Positions 8,766-16,298 of a stretch of 39,904 bases of DNA are shown in pieces. Positions within the stretch are counted from its first letter, which is position 1. Each line of letters opens with the position of its first letter. Both the position numbers and the translations under genes were made by a program. The notes under the pieces are model-generated. The model did not search any database and had not been told where the DNA came from. It saw only the letters and a list, made by a program, of their open reading frames with translations. This stretch comes from JBAUHN01 sp049680295 (GTDB taxonomy: Bacteria > Pseudomonadota > Alphaproteobacteria > Rhodobacterales > Rhodobacteraceae). The stretch spans positions 1 through 39,904 of the forward strand of contig JBAUHN010000052.1 in the NCBI GenBank assembly GCA_049680295.1. The letters run 5' to 3'.

Positions 8766-10000
8766 TTGAGATTGCAGGACAGGTTTACGCGGTCTCGGAC
8801 CCGCTGGTGATTGCCGTTATAGCTGGTGGTGCGGTTTTGCTGGTGTTTTTGATCTTACTGATCATGGCTGTGCGTGCGGCTGGAAAATCAGCGCAGATGG
8901 CGGCGCCGATGTTTCAGCAAATGGGCGCGTTGGGCCAGCACGTGCAGCAGCTTGGCGCAGGCCAGGAACAATTGCGCGGCGGCTTGCAAACCGTGTCTGA
9001 CACGCAAGCCAACGCACAGGCACAATTGATCCAGACAATGGAGGCGCGATTGGCGTCGGTGCAACAGCAAATGCAGGACCGGTTGGCAGACAATGCCACG
9101 CGGTCAGCCCGGTCGCTGTTTGAGATGCAGGAACGAATGAAGGAAACGCTGCATGGCAGTTCAAAACAGACCACAACATCGCTGACACAATTGCAAGAAC
9201 GGCTGGCGTCGATAGACAAGGCGCAAGACAATATCACCAAATTGTCGGGCGATGTATTAAGCCTTCAGGATATCCTAAGCAACAAGCAGACACGCGGGGC
9301 GTTTGGTGAAATCCAGCTGACGGATATTGTCTCCAAAGCACTGCCCAAAGACAGTTATTCGTTGCAGGCCACCCTGTCGAATGGCAAACGCGCCGACTGT
9401 CTGATCCATCTGCCCAATCCTCCCGGACCGATTGTGATCGACAGTAAATTCCCTTTGGAGGCATATGAGGCTTTGCGCCGGGCAGGCACCGACGCGGAAT
9501 TGGCCGAGGCCGCGCGGGCGATGAAAACATCCGTGCGGGCGCATATCAAGGCGATCAGCGAAAAGTATATTCTGGACGGCGAGACGGCGGATGGCGCGTT
9601 GATGTTCCTGCCATCCGAGGCGGTTTATGCCGAACTACATGCGAATTTTCCCGAATTGGTGCGCGACGGATTTGACGCGCGGGTCTGGATCGTGTCGCCG
9701 ACAACCTGCATGGCGACGCTGAACACCATGCGCGCGATTTTGAAAGATGCCCGGATGCGCGAACAGGCCGGGGCCATTCGCAAGACGTTGAAAATGTTGC
9801 ACCGCGATGTTGAACTGGTGGTGACGCGGGTAGACAAACTGAACACGCATTTCGGTCAGGCGCGCTCAGACCTGGAGGGGTTGAACACGGCAGCGGAACG
9901 CGCGGGCAAACGGGCAGCACGACTGGACAACTTTGATTTTGAGGAACTGTCACCGGATGAGGTTGCACCCGTCGTGCCACTGGTCAAAGGCGACCGTTGA
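8762..10000 (+). CDS. rmuC: DNA recombination protein RmuC
   Basis: RmuC family proteins limit recombination-dependent rearrangements at inverted repeats, probably through a nuclease-like domain. The 412-residue protein starts with a membrane anchor (about 15-38, LVIAVIAGGAVLLVFLILLI), followed by a Gln-rich coiled coil (about 45-155). The RmuC domain begins near 160 with LSLQDILSNKQTRGAFGE and includes PIVIDSKFPLEAY and VWIVSPTTCMATLNTM. The ATG overlaps the mutL stop in ATGA, so the two DNA-maintenance genes are translationally coupled. Its biochemical activity is not established. Confidence 0.93.
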   Translation: MIEIAGQVYAVSDPLVIAVIAGGAVLLVFLILLIMAVRAAGKSAQMAAPMFQQMGALGQHVQQLGAGQEQLRGGLQTVSDTQANAQAQLIQTMEARLASVQQQMQDRLADNATRSARSLFEMQERMKETLHGSSKQTTTSLTQLQERLASIDKAQDNITKLSGDVLSLQDILSNKQTRGAFGEIQLTDIVSKALPKDSYSLQATLSNGKRADCLIHLPNPPGPIVIDSKFPLEAYEALRRAGTDAELAEAARAMKTSVRAHIKAISEKYILDGETADGALMFLPSEAVYAELHANFPELVRDGFDARVWIVSPTTCMATLNTMRAILKDARMREQAGAIRKTLKMLHRDVELVVTRVDKLNTHFGQARSDLEGLNTAAERAGKRAARLDNFDFEELSPDEVAPVVPLVKGDR

Positions 10001-10046
10001 AGACGCCGAATTTGGCTATTGATACTTATTGGGCGATCCCGAAATC

Positions 10047-10072
10047 ACTGCTGACAGCCCGGTGTCAGCAGT
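10047..10072. repeat. 10-6-10 inverted repeat, copy 1
   Basis: ACTGCTGACA (10047-10056) and TGTCAGCAGT (10063-10072) are perfect inverted arms around a six-base loop GCCCGG. The repeat ends 52 bases before the start codon of the PNPOx-like gene. A nearly identical repeat lies 50 bases upstream of the lyase gene starting at 22527. There is no T-run, so it does not look like an intrinsic terminator for mutL-rmuC. It is either a regulator-binding dyad or an RNA hairpin. Confidence 0.65.
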
Positions 10073-10124
10073 AAGCTGATAGAAAGCTGGCATCTGGCAA
10101 GACAACATATTCAGGGGGCCAAAG

Positions 10125-10679
10125 ATGGGCATTTCGACACCTAAGCTGAACAGATCTTTCACCAACTTCATTCTCAAGCAGCAGGTATTCTTTGTCGCCA
10201 CAGCGGCCCCGAACGGGCGGGTTAATATGTCACCCAAAGGTCTGGATTCCTTGCGTGTCATAAGCCCGACTAAAATTCTGTGGCTCAGCGTGACGGGCAG
10301 CGGCAACGAAACCGCAGCACATCTTCTTAAGAACGATCGCATGACGTTGATGTTTTGCGCCTTTGAGGGCGATCACCTGACCTTGCGGGTCTATGGATCG
10401 GCGCGGGTGATCCATCCTCGCGATGCGCAATGGGACGCATTATATGGGCACTTCCCCGATTTTGCCGGGGCGCGAAACATCTTTGAATTGGATATTGAGC
10501 TTGTCACCACATCTTGCGGCAGTGGTGTGCCTGAGATGTCGGTGGTTCGAACCCGCGCTGAGACGGACTTGGTGCCGTGGTACGACGACATGGGGCCTGA
10601 GGGGGTCACAGATTTCTGGCAGAAGAAAAATGTGACCAGTATTGACGGCTTCCCAACCAGGATATTCGACGGCGATTGA
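10125..10679 (+). CDS. Pyridoxamine 5'-phosphate oxidase family protein
   Basis: This 184-residue protein belongs to the FMN-binding split-barrel (PNPOx-like) family. FFVATAAPNGRVNMSPKGLDSLRV (about 22-45) is the typical first strand pair and flavin-contact region, followed by LWLSVTGSGNET and LTLRVYGSARVI. It is not PdxH: the substrate-binding C terminus of true pyridoxine oxidases is absent. Members of this subgroup are usually of unknown substrate, with proposed roles as flavin- or F420-linked reductases. The ATG has an AGGGGG ribosome binding site eight bases ahead. It stands alone between rmuC and the convergent chrR gene, with the inverted repeat at 10047-10072 in its upstream region. 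Confidence 0.88.
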   Translation: MGISTPKLNRSFTNFILKQQVFFVATAAPNGRVNMSPKGLDSLRVISPTKILWLSVTGSGNETAAHLLKNDRMTLMFCAFEGDHLTLRVYGSARVIHPRDAQWDALYGHFPDFAGARNIFELDIELVTTSCGSGVPEMSVVRTRAETDLVPWYDDMGPEGVTDFWQKKNVTSIDGFPTRIFDGD

Positions 10680-10722
10680 CGACCGCCAACATAGCGTAGC
10701 GCACGGGCGGCTGAGTGGAAAT

Positions 10723-11385
10723 CTATATCCGCAAAAAGCGTTGGGCAATTCTTGGGATTAGCCCACTGAACTTCAACGGTGCATCACTTACCGCGAGGCA
10801 AATACAGTCCTCTTTGATGTCCGCGACCGGCGTGTGATGCATGTCACTGTCCGCGATTTCGACGTCCCCACGGGCAAAATAATCGTCCTCGTCGTGAAAC
10901 GCACCTTTGAGAACCATTGTAATCTCGGTGCCTTGGTGGCCGTGATCGGGCATCGCGGCGCCTGCAGGGATCAAAAGCAGTCGTGCTGTCGCATTCTTGG
11001 AGGTGGGCAAAATGGCCTGTTTGACGCCCAGACCAACGGCCCGCCATTTCACAGCTTCAAGGTCTCCGCCAACATAGGCTTGCAACGGTGCAGGCAACAC
11101 GCCGGGTTTTGCCACGGCAGGCTGAGGCGATGGCGTTTGAGGTGTTTCGATCAGGGCAAAAGTAGCATCCAGACTGTCCTTGCCGATGGGGGCCAAAGCC
11201 GCGTCGGGTTTTGTCTGCTCCAGTACTTCTCCGCCCAAGGCCTCAAAACTGGCGGCCTGCGCGCGACAGCTGTCGCACAGCGAAAGATGGGTGGCGACGA
11301 TCAGATTGAACGCTTCGGGCAAAACACCTGTGGTATAGCCCATCAATGTTGCGTCATCGAGGTGGTGTTTGATGTGTTGGGTCAT
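10723..11385 (-). CDS. chrR: ChrR-type zinc anti-sigma factor with cupin domain
   Basis: ChrR holds the ECF sigma factor RpoE inactive until singlet oxygen or related stress triggers its release and degradation. The N-terminal anti-sigma domain has candidate zinc ligands His8, His33, Cys37 and Cys40 (HLSLCDSC). The C-terminal cupin domain has His147, His149 and Glu153 in DHGHQGTE and His182/His183, the sensing metal site of the Rhodobacter ChrR family. Cys193 and Cys195 (DCIC) match the C-terminal cysteine pair. The ATG overlaps the rpoE stop in TCATGA, so the pair is made in step. At 220 residues it has the normal length. Confidence 0.94.
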   Translation of the reverse strand: MTQHIKHHLDDATLMGYTTGVLPEAFNLIVATHLSLCDSCRAQAASFEALGGEVLEQTKPDAALAPIGKDSLDATFALIETPQTPSPQPAVAKPGVLPAPLQAYVGGDLEAVKWRAVGLGVKQAILPTSKNATARLLLIPAGAAMPDHGHQGTEITMVLKGAFHDEDDYFARGDVEIADSDMHHTPVADIKEDCICLAVSDAPLKFSGLIPRIAQRFLRI

Positions 11386-11945
11386 GATTGCTCTTGTTTC
11401 ATTGTGTGGCGCAGGCGATCCAACGCCAGACGAATTCGGGATTTGATAGTGCCAAGCGGCAGACCTGTTTGTGATGCAATCTCGCGTTGGGTGAGATCGC
11501 CGAAATAGGCCTTTTCGATCAGGTCGCGCTGGGCCGCTGGCAGGGTTGCCAACGCCTGACCCAGCAATTCAGTTTCCTGCTGCAAGGCGATTACATCCGC
11601 GGCTTCGGGTTCCGCTTCCGGGCCCCAGGGCAGGTCCTCTGGTTCTGGTCTGCGCTGCTTGCGCAGCAGATCGATCTTGCGATTTCGCGCAATTGTGAAA
11701 ATCCATGTCGCCACCGAGGCGCGGCTGGGATCAAACATGTGAACCTTGCGCCACAGCGTTGCCATAACATCCTGGGTGCATTCCTCGGCCATTGACGCGT
11801 CGGCACCGGAGTTCATCAAAAACCCTTTGATACGTGGCGCAAAGTGCTGAAACAGTTCAGCAAAGGCGGTCTTGTCGCGGTGATCTCTTATGCGGGCCAT
11901 GTGATCGACCCAAAGCAATCTGGCAGAATGATCTTTTGAGGTCAC
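11382..11945 (-). CDS. rpoE: ECF RNA polymerase sigma factor RpoE (ChrR partner)
   Basis: This is an alternative sigma factor of the ECF group paired with ChrR. Sigma region 2 covers AFAELFQHFAPRIKGFLMNSG to IARNRKIDLLRKQRR, and region 4 covers LPAAQRDLIEKAYFGDLTQREIASQTGLPLGTIKSRIRLALDRLR. The frame is open to an ATG at 12089, but that would place the start upstream of the predicted promoter at 12055-12084. I prefer GTG at 11943-11945, which gives 187 residues, close to the Rhodobacter homologue. No start has a strong ribosome binding site, and ATG at 11987 or 11900 is possible. It is cotranscribed with chrR and lies divergent from its probable target operon. Confidence 0.9.
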   Translation of the reverse strand: MTSKDHSARLLWVDHMARIRDHRDKTAFAELFQHFAPRIKGFLMNSGADASMAEECTQDVMATLWRKVHMFDPSRASVATWIFTIARNRKIDLLRKQRRPEPEDLPWGPEAEPEAADVIALQQETELLGQALATLPAAQRDLIEKAYFGDLTQREIASQTGLPLGTIKSRIRLALDRLRHTMKQEQS

Positions 11946-12054
11946 TTGTTTTGGTCCAGCCCTTTTCTTAACGCGTCTATCACACATCGCGAAAGGGGGC
12001 ATCAGCCCTTTGACGGCAGTTTGAGTTTGAATGTCAGCAGTTTGTATCATGCAG

Positions 12055-12084
12055 TGTTTACGAGGCAGATGCAAAACCGGATCA
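12055..12084 (-). promoter_or_regulatory. Predicted RpoE-dependent promoter of rpoE-chrR
   Basis: On the minus strand TGATCC (12084 to 12079) is followed after exactly 18 bases by TAAACA (12060 to 12055). The known RpoE/ChrR-group promoter is TGATCC, 18 bases, then TAAG plus A/T, so the -35 is perfect and three of the -10 bases match. It implies autoregulation, as known for this sigma group. The inferred start near 12048 rules out the longest rpoE frame. Confidence 0.55.
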
Positions 12085-12104
12085 GTCATTACAAAAAGTT
12101 ATTA

Positions 12105-12134
12105 TCATCCAGTTCCGACGCATCAACGTATACC
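12105..12134 (+). promoter_or_regulatory. Weak candidate RpoE promoter of the FAD/DUF1365/MFS/SDR operon
   Basis: TCATCC at 12105-12110 and TATACC at 12129-12134 are separated by 18 bases. The -35 differs from TGATCC at one base and the -10 is poor. It is the best plus-strand match to the sigma factor consensus in the divergent region, ending about 40 bases before the start codon. Confidence 0.3.
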
Positions 12135-12174
12135 TTAGTGAAATTAGCTATGATCAATCGGAACCAGTACATTT

Positions 12175-13518
12175 ATGTCTTCGCCAGTATTTGAAGCCAC
12201 CGCCGTCAATAAAAACGCGACACCGTTTTCCGGCCCCTTGCACAGACCCAAAAGAATTGCCGTCATCGGGGGCGGTATATCCGGCATGGGTGCTGCTTAT
12301 ATGCTGGGTGATGCGCATGATGTCACCCTGTTTGAGGCCAAGCCGAAACTGGGCGGTCACGCCCGAACGGTCATGGCGGGGCGCAATGGCGATCAGCCGG
12401 TGGACACTGGGTTTATCGTGTTCAACCGGTCGAATTATCCTCATCTGGTGGATTTGTTCAAGACGTTGGACGTGCCTGTCATCAAGTCCAACATGAGCTT
12501 TGGCGCGTCTATTGACGGCGGGCGACTGGAATACGCGTTGACCAGTTTAAATGCTTTATTTGCGCAGCGCTCCAATGCTGTAAACCCCGCGTTTCTGGGC
12601 ATGATCCGCGATATATTGAAATTCAACAAACATGCGCTGCGCACGGCAAAAGACCAGACCATGACCGTGGCTGAGTTTTTGTCGGCGCTGGGCACGGGTA
12701 CCTGGTTTCGCGACTATTACCTGTTGCCGCTGTCGGGTGCCATTTGGTCAACGCCCACCCAGCAGATCATGGATTTTCCCGCCCATGCGATGATCCAGTT
12801 TTTTGAAAACCATGCGTTGTTGGGTGTCACAGGTCAGCATCAATGGTACACGGTGCAGGGCGGATCAGCGAGCTATGTGGATCGTTTGCAGGCGGCGATG
12901 GTCGCAAAGGGTGTTCAGTTGCGTGTTGGTGCCGCGGTGCAATCGGTTGAGCGCGGTCCTTTGAGTGTTCGGATCAAGGCGCGAGCGGGCGAAGTGGAAG
13001 AGTTTGATGAAGTGATTTTTGCCACCCATTCGGATGATACCTTGCGCCTGATCGCTGATCCCGACCCGCAAGAAACCCGCACGCTGGGTGCAATATTGTA
13101 TCAGCCCAATGAGGTCGTTTTGCATGCGGATACATCATTGATGCCACGTCGCCGAAAAACATGGGCAAGTTGGGTCTATACCGAGGATAGCAAAGCTGTC
13201 TCTGACAGCATTGATCTGACTTATTGGATGAATTCCCTGCAACCTATCCCACCCGATGACCCGCATTTTGTGACCCTGAATACAAGGCGCGCGATCCGGC
13301 AGGAATTGATTTACGATCAGGTCACGTTTCGGCATCCGGTTTATGATATCGGCGCGTTCAAGGCCCAGCGCGATATTCAGGCCTTTAACGGGCAAAATCG
13401 CACCTGGTTTTGTGGGGCATGGATGAAACGCGGTTTTCACGAAGACGGACTGTCAAGTGCTGTGGACGTGGTGCACGCCATGGAAATGGCCTCGGCAGCC
13501 TCTGTTGCAGCGGAATGA
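12175..13518 (+). CDS. FAD-dependent amine oxidase/desaturase-like oxidoreductase
   Basis: This 447-residue flavoprotein has an N-terminal FAD-binding fold: IGGGISG at 31-37, then LFEAKPKLGGHARTV, the phytoene-desaturase/amine-oxidase pattern. Its neighbours DUF1365, MFS and SDR, and the divergent rpoE-chrR, match the RpoE-controlled RSP1087-RSP1091 cluster of Rhodobacter sphaeroides. My recollection is that the equivalent flavoprotein there acts on methylated fatty acids on the way to furan fatty acids; I treat that as family knowledge to verify, not as proven here. Substrate probably lipid acyl chains. The stop overlaps the next start (ATGA). No strong ribosome binding site precedes the ATG, but no later in-frame ATG precedes the Rossmann motif. 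Confidence 0.88.
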   Translation: MSSPVFEATAVNKNATPFSGPLHRPKRIAVIGGGISGMGAAYMLGDAHDVTLFEAKPKLGGHARTVMAGRNGDQPVDTGFIVFNRSNYPHLVDLFKTLDVPVIKSNMSFGASIDGGRLEYALTSLNALFAQRSNAVNPAFLGMIRDILKFNKHALRTAKDQTMTVAEFLSALGTGTWFRDYYLLPLSGAIWSTPTQQIMDFPAHAMIQFFENHALLGVTGQHQWYTVQGGSASYVDRLQAAMVAKGVQLRVGAAVQSVERGPLSVRIKARAGEVEEFDEVIFATHSDDTLRLIADPDPQETRTLGAILYQPNEVVLHADTSLMPRRRKTWASWVYTEDSKAVSDSIDLTYWMNSLQPIPPDDPHFVTLNTRRAIRQELIYDQVTFRHPVYDIGAFKAQRDIQAFNGQNRTWFCGAWMKRGFHEDGLSSAVDVVHAMEMASAASVAAE

Positions 13519-14273
13519 CCAAGGCCGTTGATCATATCGCGGGCCAGACGTTTCACGGCCGAAAAGGCGACCTGAAGAATGCCTTTCGTTACTCGGTTGA
13601 TTATGTGTTGCTGGACGCCGAGGCGCCATTGCGGGTGGCGTGGCTTTTTGGTCGGAACAAACGGCGTTTGGTGTCACTGCATGACACAGATCATGGTGGC
13701 GCACCGGGCTGCGGAACCGGCGCTAAATGGGTGCGCAATGTGTTGGCGCAGCATGAGATCTCGGGCGTTGGTCAGATCGAGTTGCTGGCGCAACCCCGAA
13801 TGCTGGGGCATGTGTTCAATCCAGTCAGCTTTTGGCTATGCCGTCGGTCAGATGGCGCGCTGATCGCTGTCATTGCCGAGGTCAGCAATACTTTTGGTGA
13901 CCGGCACAATTACCTGTGTCATCACCACGATCTTGCGCCGATAATGCCCGAAGACCGGCTGAGGGCCACCAAGGTTTTTCATGTCTCTCCGTTTCAGCCG
14001 GTTGTCGGAGCCTACACATTTCGATTTGATATCACCGACGACCGGATCGGGGTCTGGATTGACTATTCTCAAAGCGGTGGTGGTCTGATTGCCACCCTGA
14101 CCGGCAAGCGCGCGCCTTTGACAAATCGCGCAATATTGCTGTCGTCGTTTCGGCGTCCACTGGGCGCGCGCAGGGTTTTGGGTCTGATCCATTGGCAAGC
14201 TTTCAAACTGTGGTGGAAGGGCGCCAGGTACCGTGCGCGGCCCAAACCACCCAGCGAAGAAATTTCGCGATGA
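13515..14273 (+). CDS. DUF1365 family protein
   Basis: This 252-residue protein carries the DUF1365 signature. The start is GQTFHGRKGDLKNAFRYSV, then LLAQPRMLGHVFNPVSFWLC, EVSNTFGDRHNYL and KVFHVSPFQPVVGAYTFRF. The frame extends upstream, but the ATG overlapping the previous stop is the natural start. DUF1365 has no settled biochemical role; it is repeatedly found between an amine-oxidase-like flavoprotein and lipid methyltransferases in RpoE regulons, so it probably works on the same lipid substrate. Its stop overlaps the next ATG. No signal peptide or membrane segment is visible. Confidence 0.92.
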   Translation: MTKAVDHIAGQTFHGRKGDLKNAFRYSVDYVLLDAEAPLRVAWLFGRNKRRLVSLHDTDHGGAPGCGTGAKWVRNVLAQHEISGVGQIELLAQPRMLGHVFNPVSFWLCRRSDGALIAVIAEVSNTFGDRHNYLCHHHDLAPIMPEDRLRATKVFHVSPFQPVVGAYTFRFDITDDRIGVWIDYSQSGGGLIATLTGKRAPLTNRAILLSSFRRPLGARRVLGLIHWQAFKLWWKGARYRARPKPPSEEISR

Positions 14274-15544
14274 CAAAGGTGTCGGGGACCGGGCTGTCCG
14301 CCTACGCGCTGTTTGCCGCCCTTTTGTCCGCTGCGGGACTGCCGATCTACATTCACGCGCCGAAGTTTTTTGTTGATGAATACGGGGTGTCTTTGGCGGC
14401 ACTGGGGACGGTTCTGTTTGCGCTGCGCCTGATCGATGTGGTGCAGGACCCGCTGCTGGGTCGGCTGGCGCGGATCTTGCGGCATCACCGCCAATTGGCT
14501 GTCACTTTGGCCTGCGTCGCTATGGCCGCAGCGATGGTTGGCTTGTTTGCGGTCACACCTTTGCTGCCGCCGTTGGCGTGGTTTGCGCTGATGCTGACGC
14601 TTGTTTTTTCGGCGTTCAGTTTCCTGACGATCAATTTTTATGCCCAAGGCGTCACAAAAGCGCGCGTTTTGGGTAAGACAGGCCATTTGCATTTGGCGCG
14701 CTGGCGAGAAACCGGTGCTTTGCTGGGCGTTTGTATGGCCTCGGTCGCGCCGGTGGCACTGGGCGCTGTGATGGGCGCGCCGTTCGCCGGGTTTGCCGCA
14801 GGCTTTGTGTTTCTTGCACTTGCGGCGGGTTGGGCCATGCGCGGCGAATGGGGGGGCATTGGGCCAACCACATCGCCGGGATTTGGGACCGTTCTAAAGG
14901 ATGCATTGGCGCGCCGTTTGCTGATCATTGCATTGGTTAACGCAGCCCCTGTTGCCGTCAGTTCAACCTTGTTTTTGTTCTTTGTCGAAAGCGGTCTGAA
15001 TGCGCCGGGTTTCGAGGGGCCGTTGCTGCTGATATTTTTCCTGTCAGCAGCAGCGGCAGCCCCGTTTTGGGGAATGCTGGCTGAACGTTATGGTCCAAAA
15101 CCCGTGCTGCTTTGGGCGATGGGTCTGGCGATTTTGGCGTTTGGATTTACGTTGACCCTTGGGCCGGGTGACGCCTATTTGTTTGCACTCATCTGCGTGG
15201 CCTCAGGTGCTGTACTCGGGGCGGATCTGACGCTGTTACCGGCGATGTTTGCGGCCCGGATGTCGGTGATTTCACCAGATGCGGCGGAAGGGTTCGGGCT
15301 GTGGTCATTTGCATCCAAGCTGACGCTTGCCCTGGCTGCGGTCACCCTGTTTCCCGCCCTTGAGGCCGCCGGATACCAAAGCGGTGGATCGCAAAGCCCG
15401 CAGACTGCTTTGACGTTGCTTGGCTTGTTGTATGCCGGGGTTCCTTGTGTGTTAAAGGCCGTTGCGATGATATTGCTTGGATTTACGGACCTTAAGGGCA
15501 ACCAGCAAATGGTGGCTGGGAAAGCGGACAGGCAGGCTCCGTAA
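14270..15544 (+). CDS. MFS transporter (GPH-like) in the RpoE-linked operon
   Basis: This 424-residue integral membrane protein has about 12 hydrophobic segments. The start LSAYALFAALLSAAGLPIYIH and the loop LRLIDVVQDPLLGRLARILR match the sugar/cation symporter-like MFS branch. The start ATG overlaps the DUF1365 stop; the longer open frame upstream is just read-through of the previous gene. In this operon it may move a lipid precursor or product rather than a sugar, but no substrate residues can be read. It is a conserved member of this neighbourhood in relatives. Confidence 0.85.
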   Translation: MTKVSGTGLSAYALFAALLSAAGLPIYIHAPKFFVDEYGVSLAALGTVLFALRLIDVVQDPLLGRLARILRHHRQLAVTLACVAMAAAMVGLFAVTPLLPPLAWFALMLTLVFSAFSFLTINFYAQGVTKARVLGKTGHLHLARWRETGALLGVCMASVAPVALGAVMGAPFAGFAAGFVFLALAAGWAMRGEWGGIGPTTSPGFGTVLKDALARRLLIIALVNAAPVAVSSTLFLFFVESGLNAPGFEGPLLLIFFLSAAAAAPFWGMLAERYGPKPVLLWAMGLAILAFGFTLTLGPGDAYLFALICVASGAVLGADLTLLPAMFAARMSVISPDAAEGFGLWSFASKLTLALAAVTLFPALEAAGYQSGGSQSPQTALTLLGLLYAGVPCVLKAVAMILLGFTDLKGNQQMVAGKADRQAP

Positions 15545-15566
15545 TGGCGATGGATTTGAGGCGAAT

Positions 15567-16298
15567 ATGAGCGATTGGCAAGGTAAAAGATATTGGCTCG
15601 TCGGGGCAGGCGAAGGTCTGGGTGCGGCCCTTGCGCATAAGTTAAGTGCGGCAGGCGCCGAAGTGATCGTCTCCGCGCGTTCCGAGGACAAATTGCGGTC
15701 TTTGGTGGCGGAATTATCCGGGAAGGCGTCCTACCAAACGGTTGATGTGTCTGACCAGAACAGTGTTGAGGCAGCCGCCAAAGCGTTGGGCGCAGTGGAC
15801 GGTGTGGTCTACTTGGCCGGTGTGTACTGGCCGTTTGCCGCCACGGATTGGGATGCAAAACAGGCAACGGCGATGGCGGATATCAATTTTACCGGATTGC
15901 TGCGAACCTTGGGGCAGGTGGTGCCGGCGATGGTGGCGCGGGATGCGGGTCACATTGTGATCACCGGCAGCTTGTCGGGGTTTCGCGGTCTGCCGGGCTC
16001 TATCGGGTACACCGCGTCCAAGGCGGCAACGATGTCATTGGCCGAATGTATGTACGCGGATCTGAGGAAAACCGGCGTGCGGGTTCAGGTGGCCAATCCA
16101 GGTTTCATCAAGACGCGGCTGACCGACAAGAATGACTTTGCGATGCCGTTTTTGATGACGCCGGATGCGGCGGCACAGCACATGTTTGATCACATGGACA
16201 AGGGCGGCTTTAAGAAAAGCTTTCCAACTGTGTTCTCGTGGCTGTTTCGCGGCAGTCAGTTTCTGCCCGATTGGCTGTACTACCGAATATTCTCCTGA
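15567..16298 (+). CDS. SDR family NAD(P)-dependent oxidoreductase
   Basis: This 243-residue short-chain dehydrogenase has a cofactor motif GAGEGLG at 13-19 (the first Thr of the usual TG is Val here), and a catalytic triad Ser135, Tyr148 and Lys152 (GYTASKA). The PG motif ANPGFIKTRLT follows. The ATG at 15567 has a TTGAGG ribosome binding site seven to eight bases ahead and lies 22 bases after the MFS stop. It closes the likely RpoE-controlled operon, matching the SDR at the end of the Rhodobacter cluster. It meets the convergent saccharopine dehydrogenase gene with no spacer. Substrate unknown. Confidence 0.9.
   Translation: MSDWQGKRYWLVGAGEGLGAALAHKLSAAGAEVIVSARSEDKLRSLVAELSGKASYQTVDVSDQNSVEAAAKALGAVDGVVYLAGVYWPFAATDWDAKQATAMADINFTGLLRTLGQVVPAMVARDAGHIVITGSLSGFRGLPGSIGYTASKAATMSLAECMYADLRKTGVRVQVANPGFIKTRLTDKNDFAMPFLMTPDAAAQHMFDHMDKGGFKKSFPTVFSWLFRGSQFLPDWLYYRIFS

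Noticed and set aside
10834..11508. Plus-strand open frame of 224 codons opposite chrR
   Set aside because: It is a shadow of chrR/rpoE in another frame, with no family features.
12151..12180. TGATCA followed by 18 bases as an RpoE promoter
   Set aside because: The -10 would be ATGTCT and would overlap the start codon itself, which cannot work for this gene.
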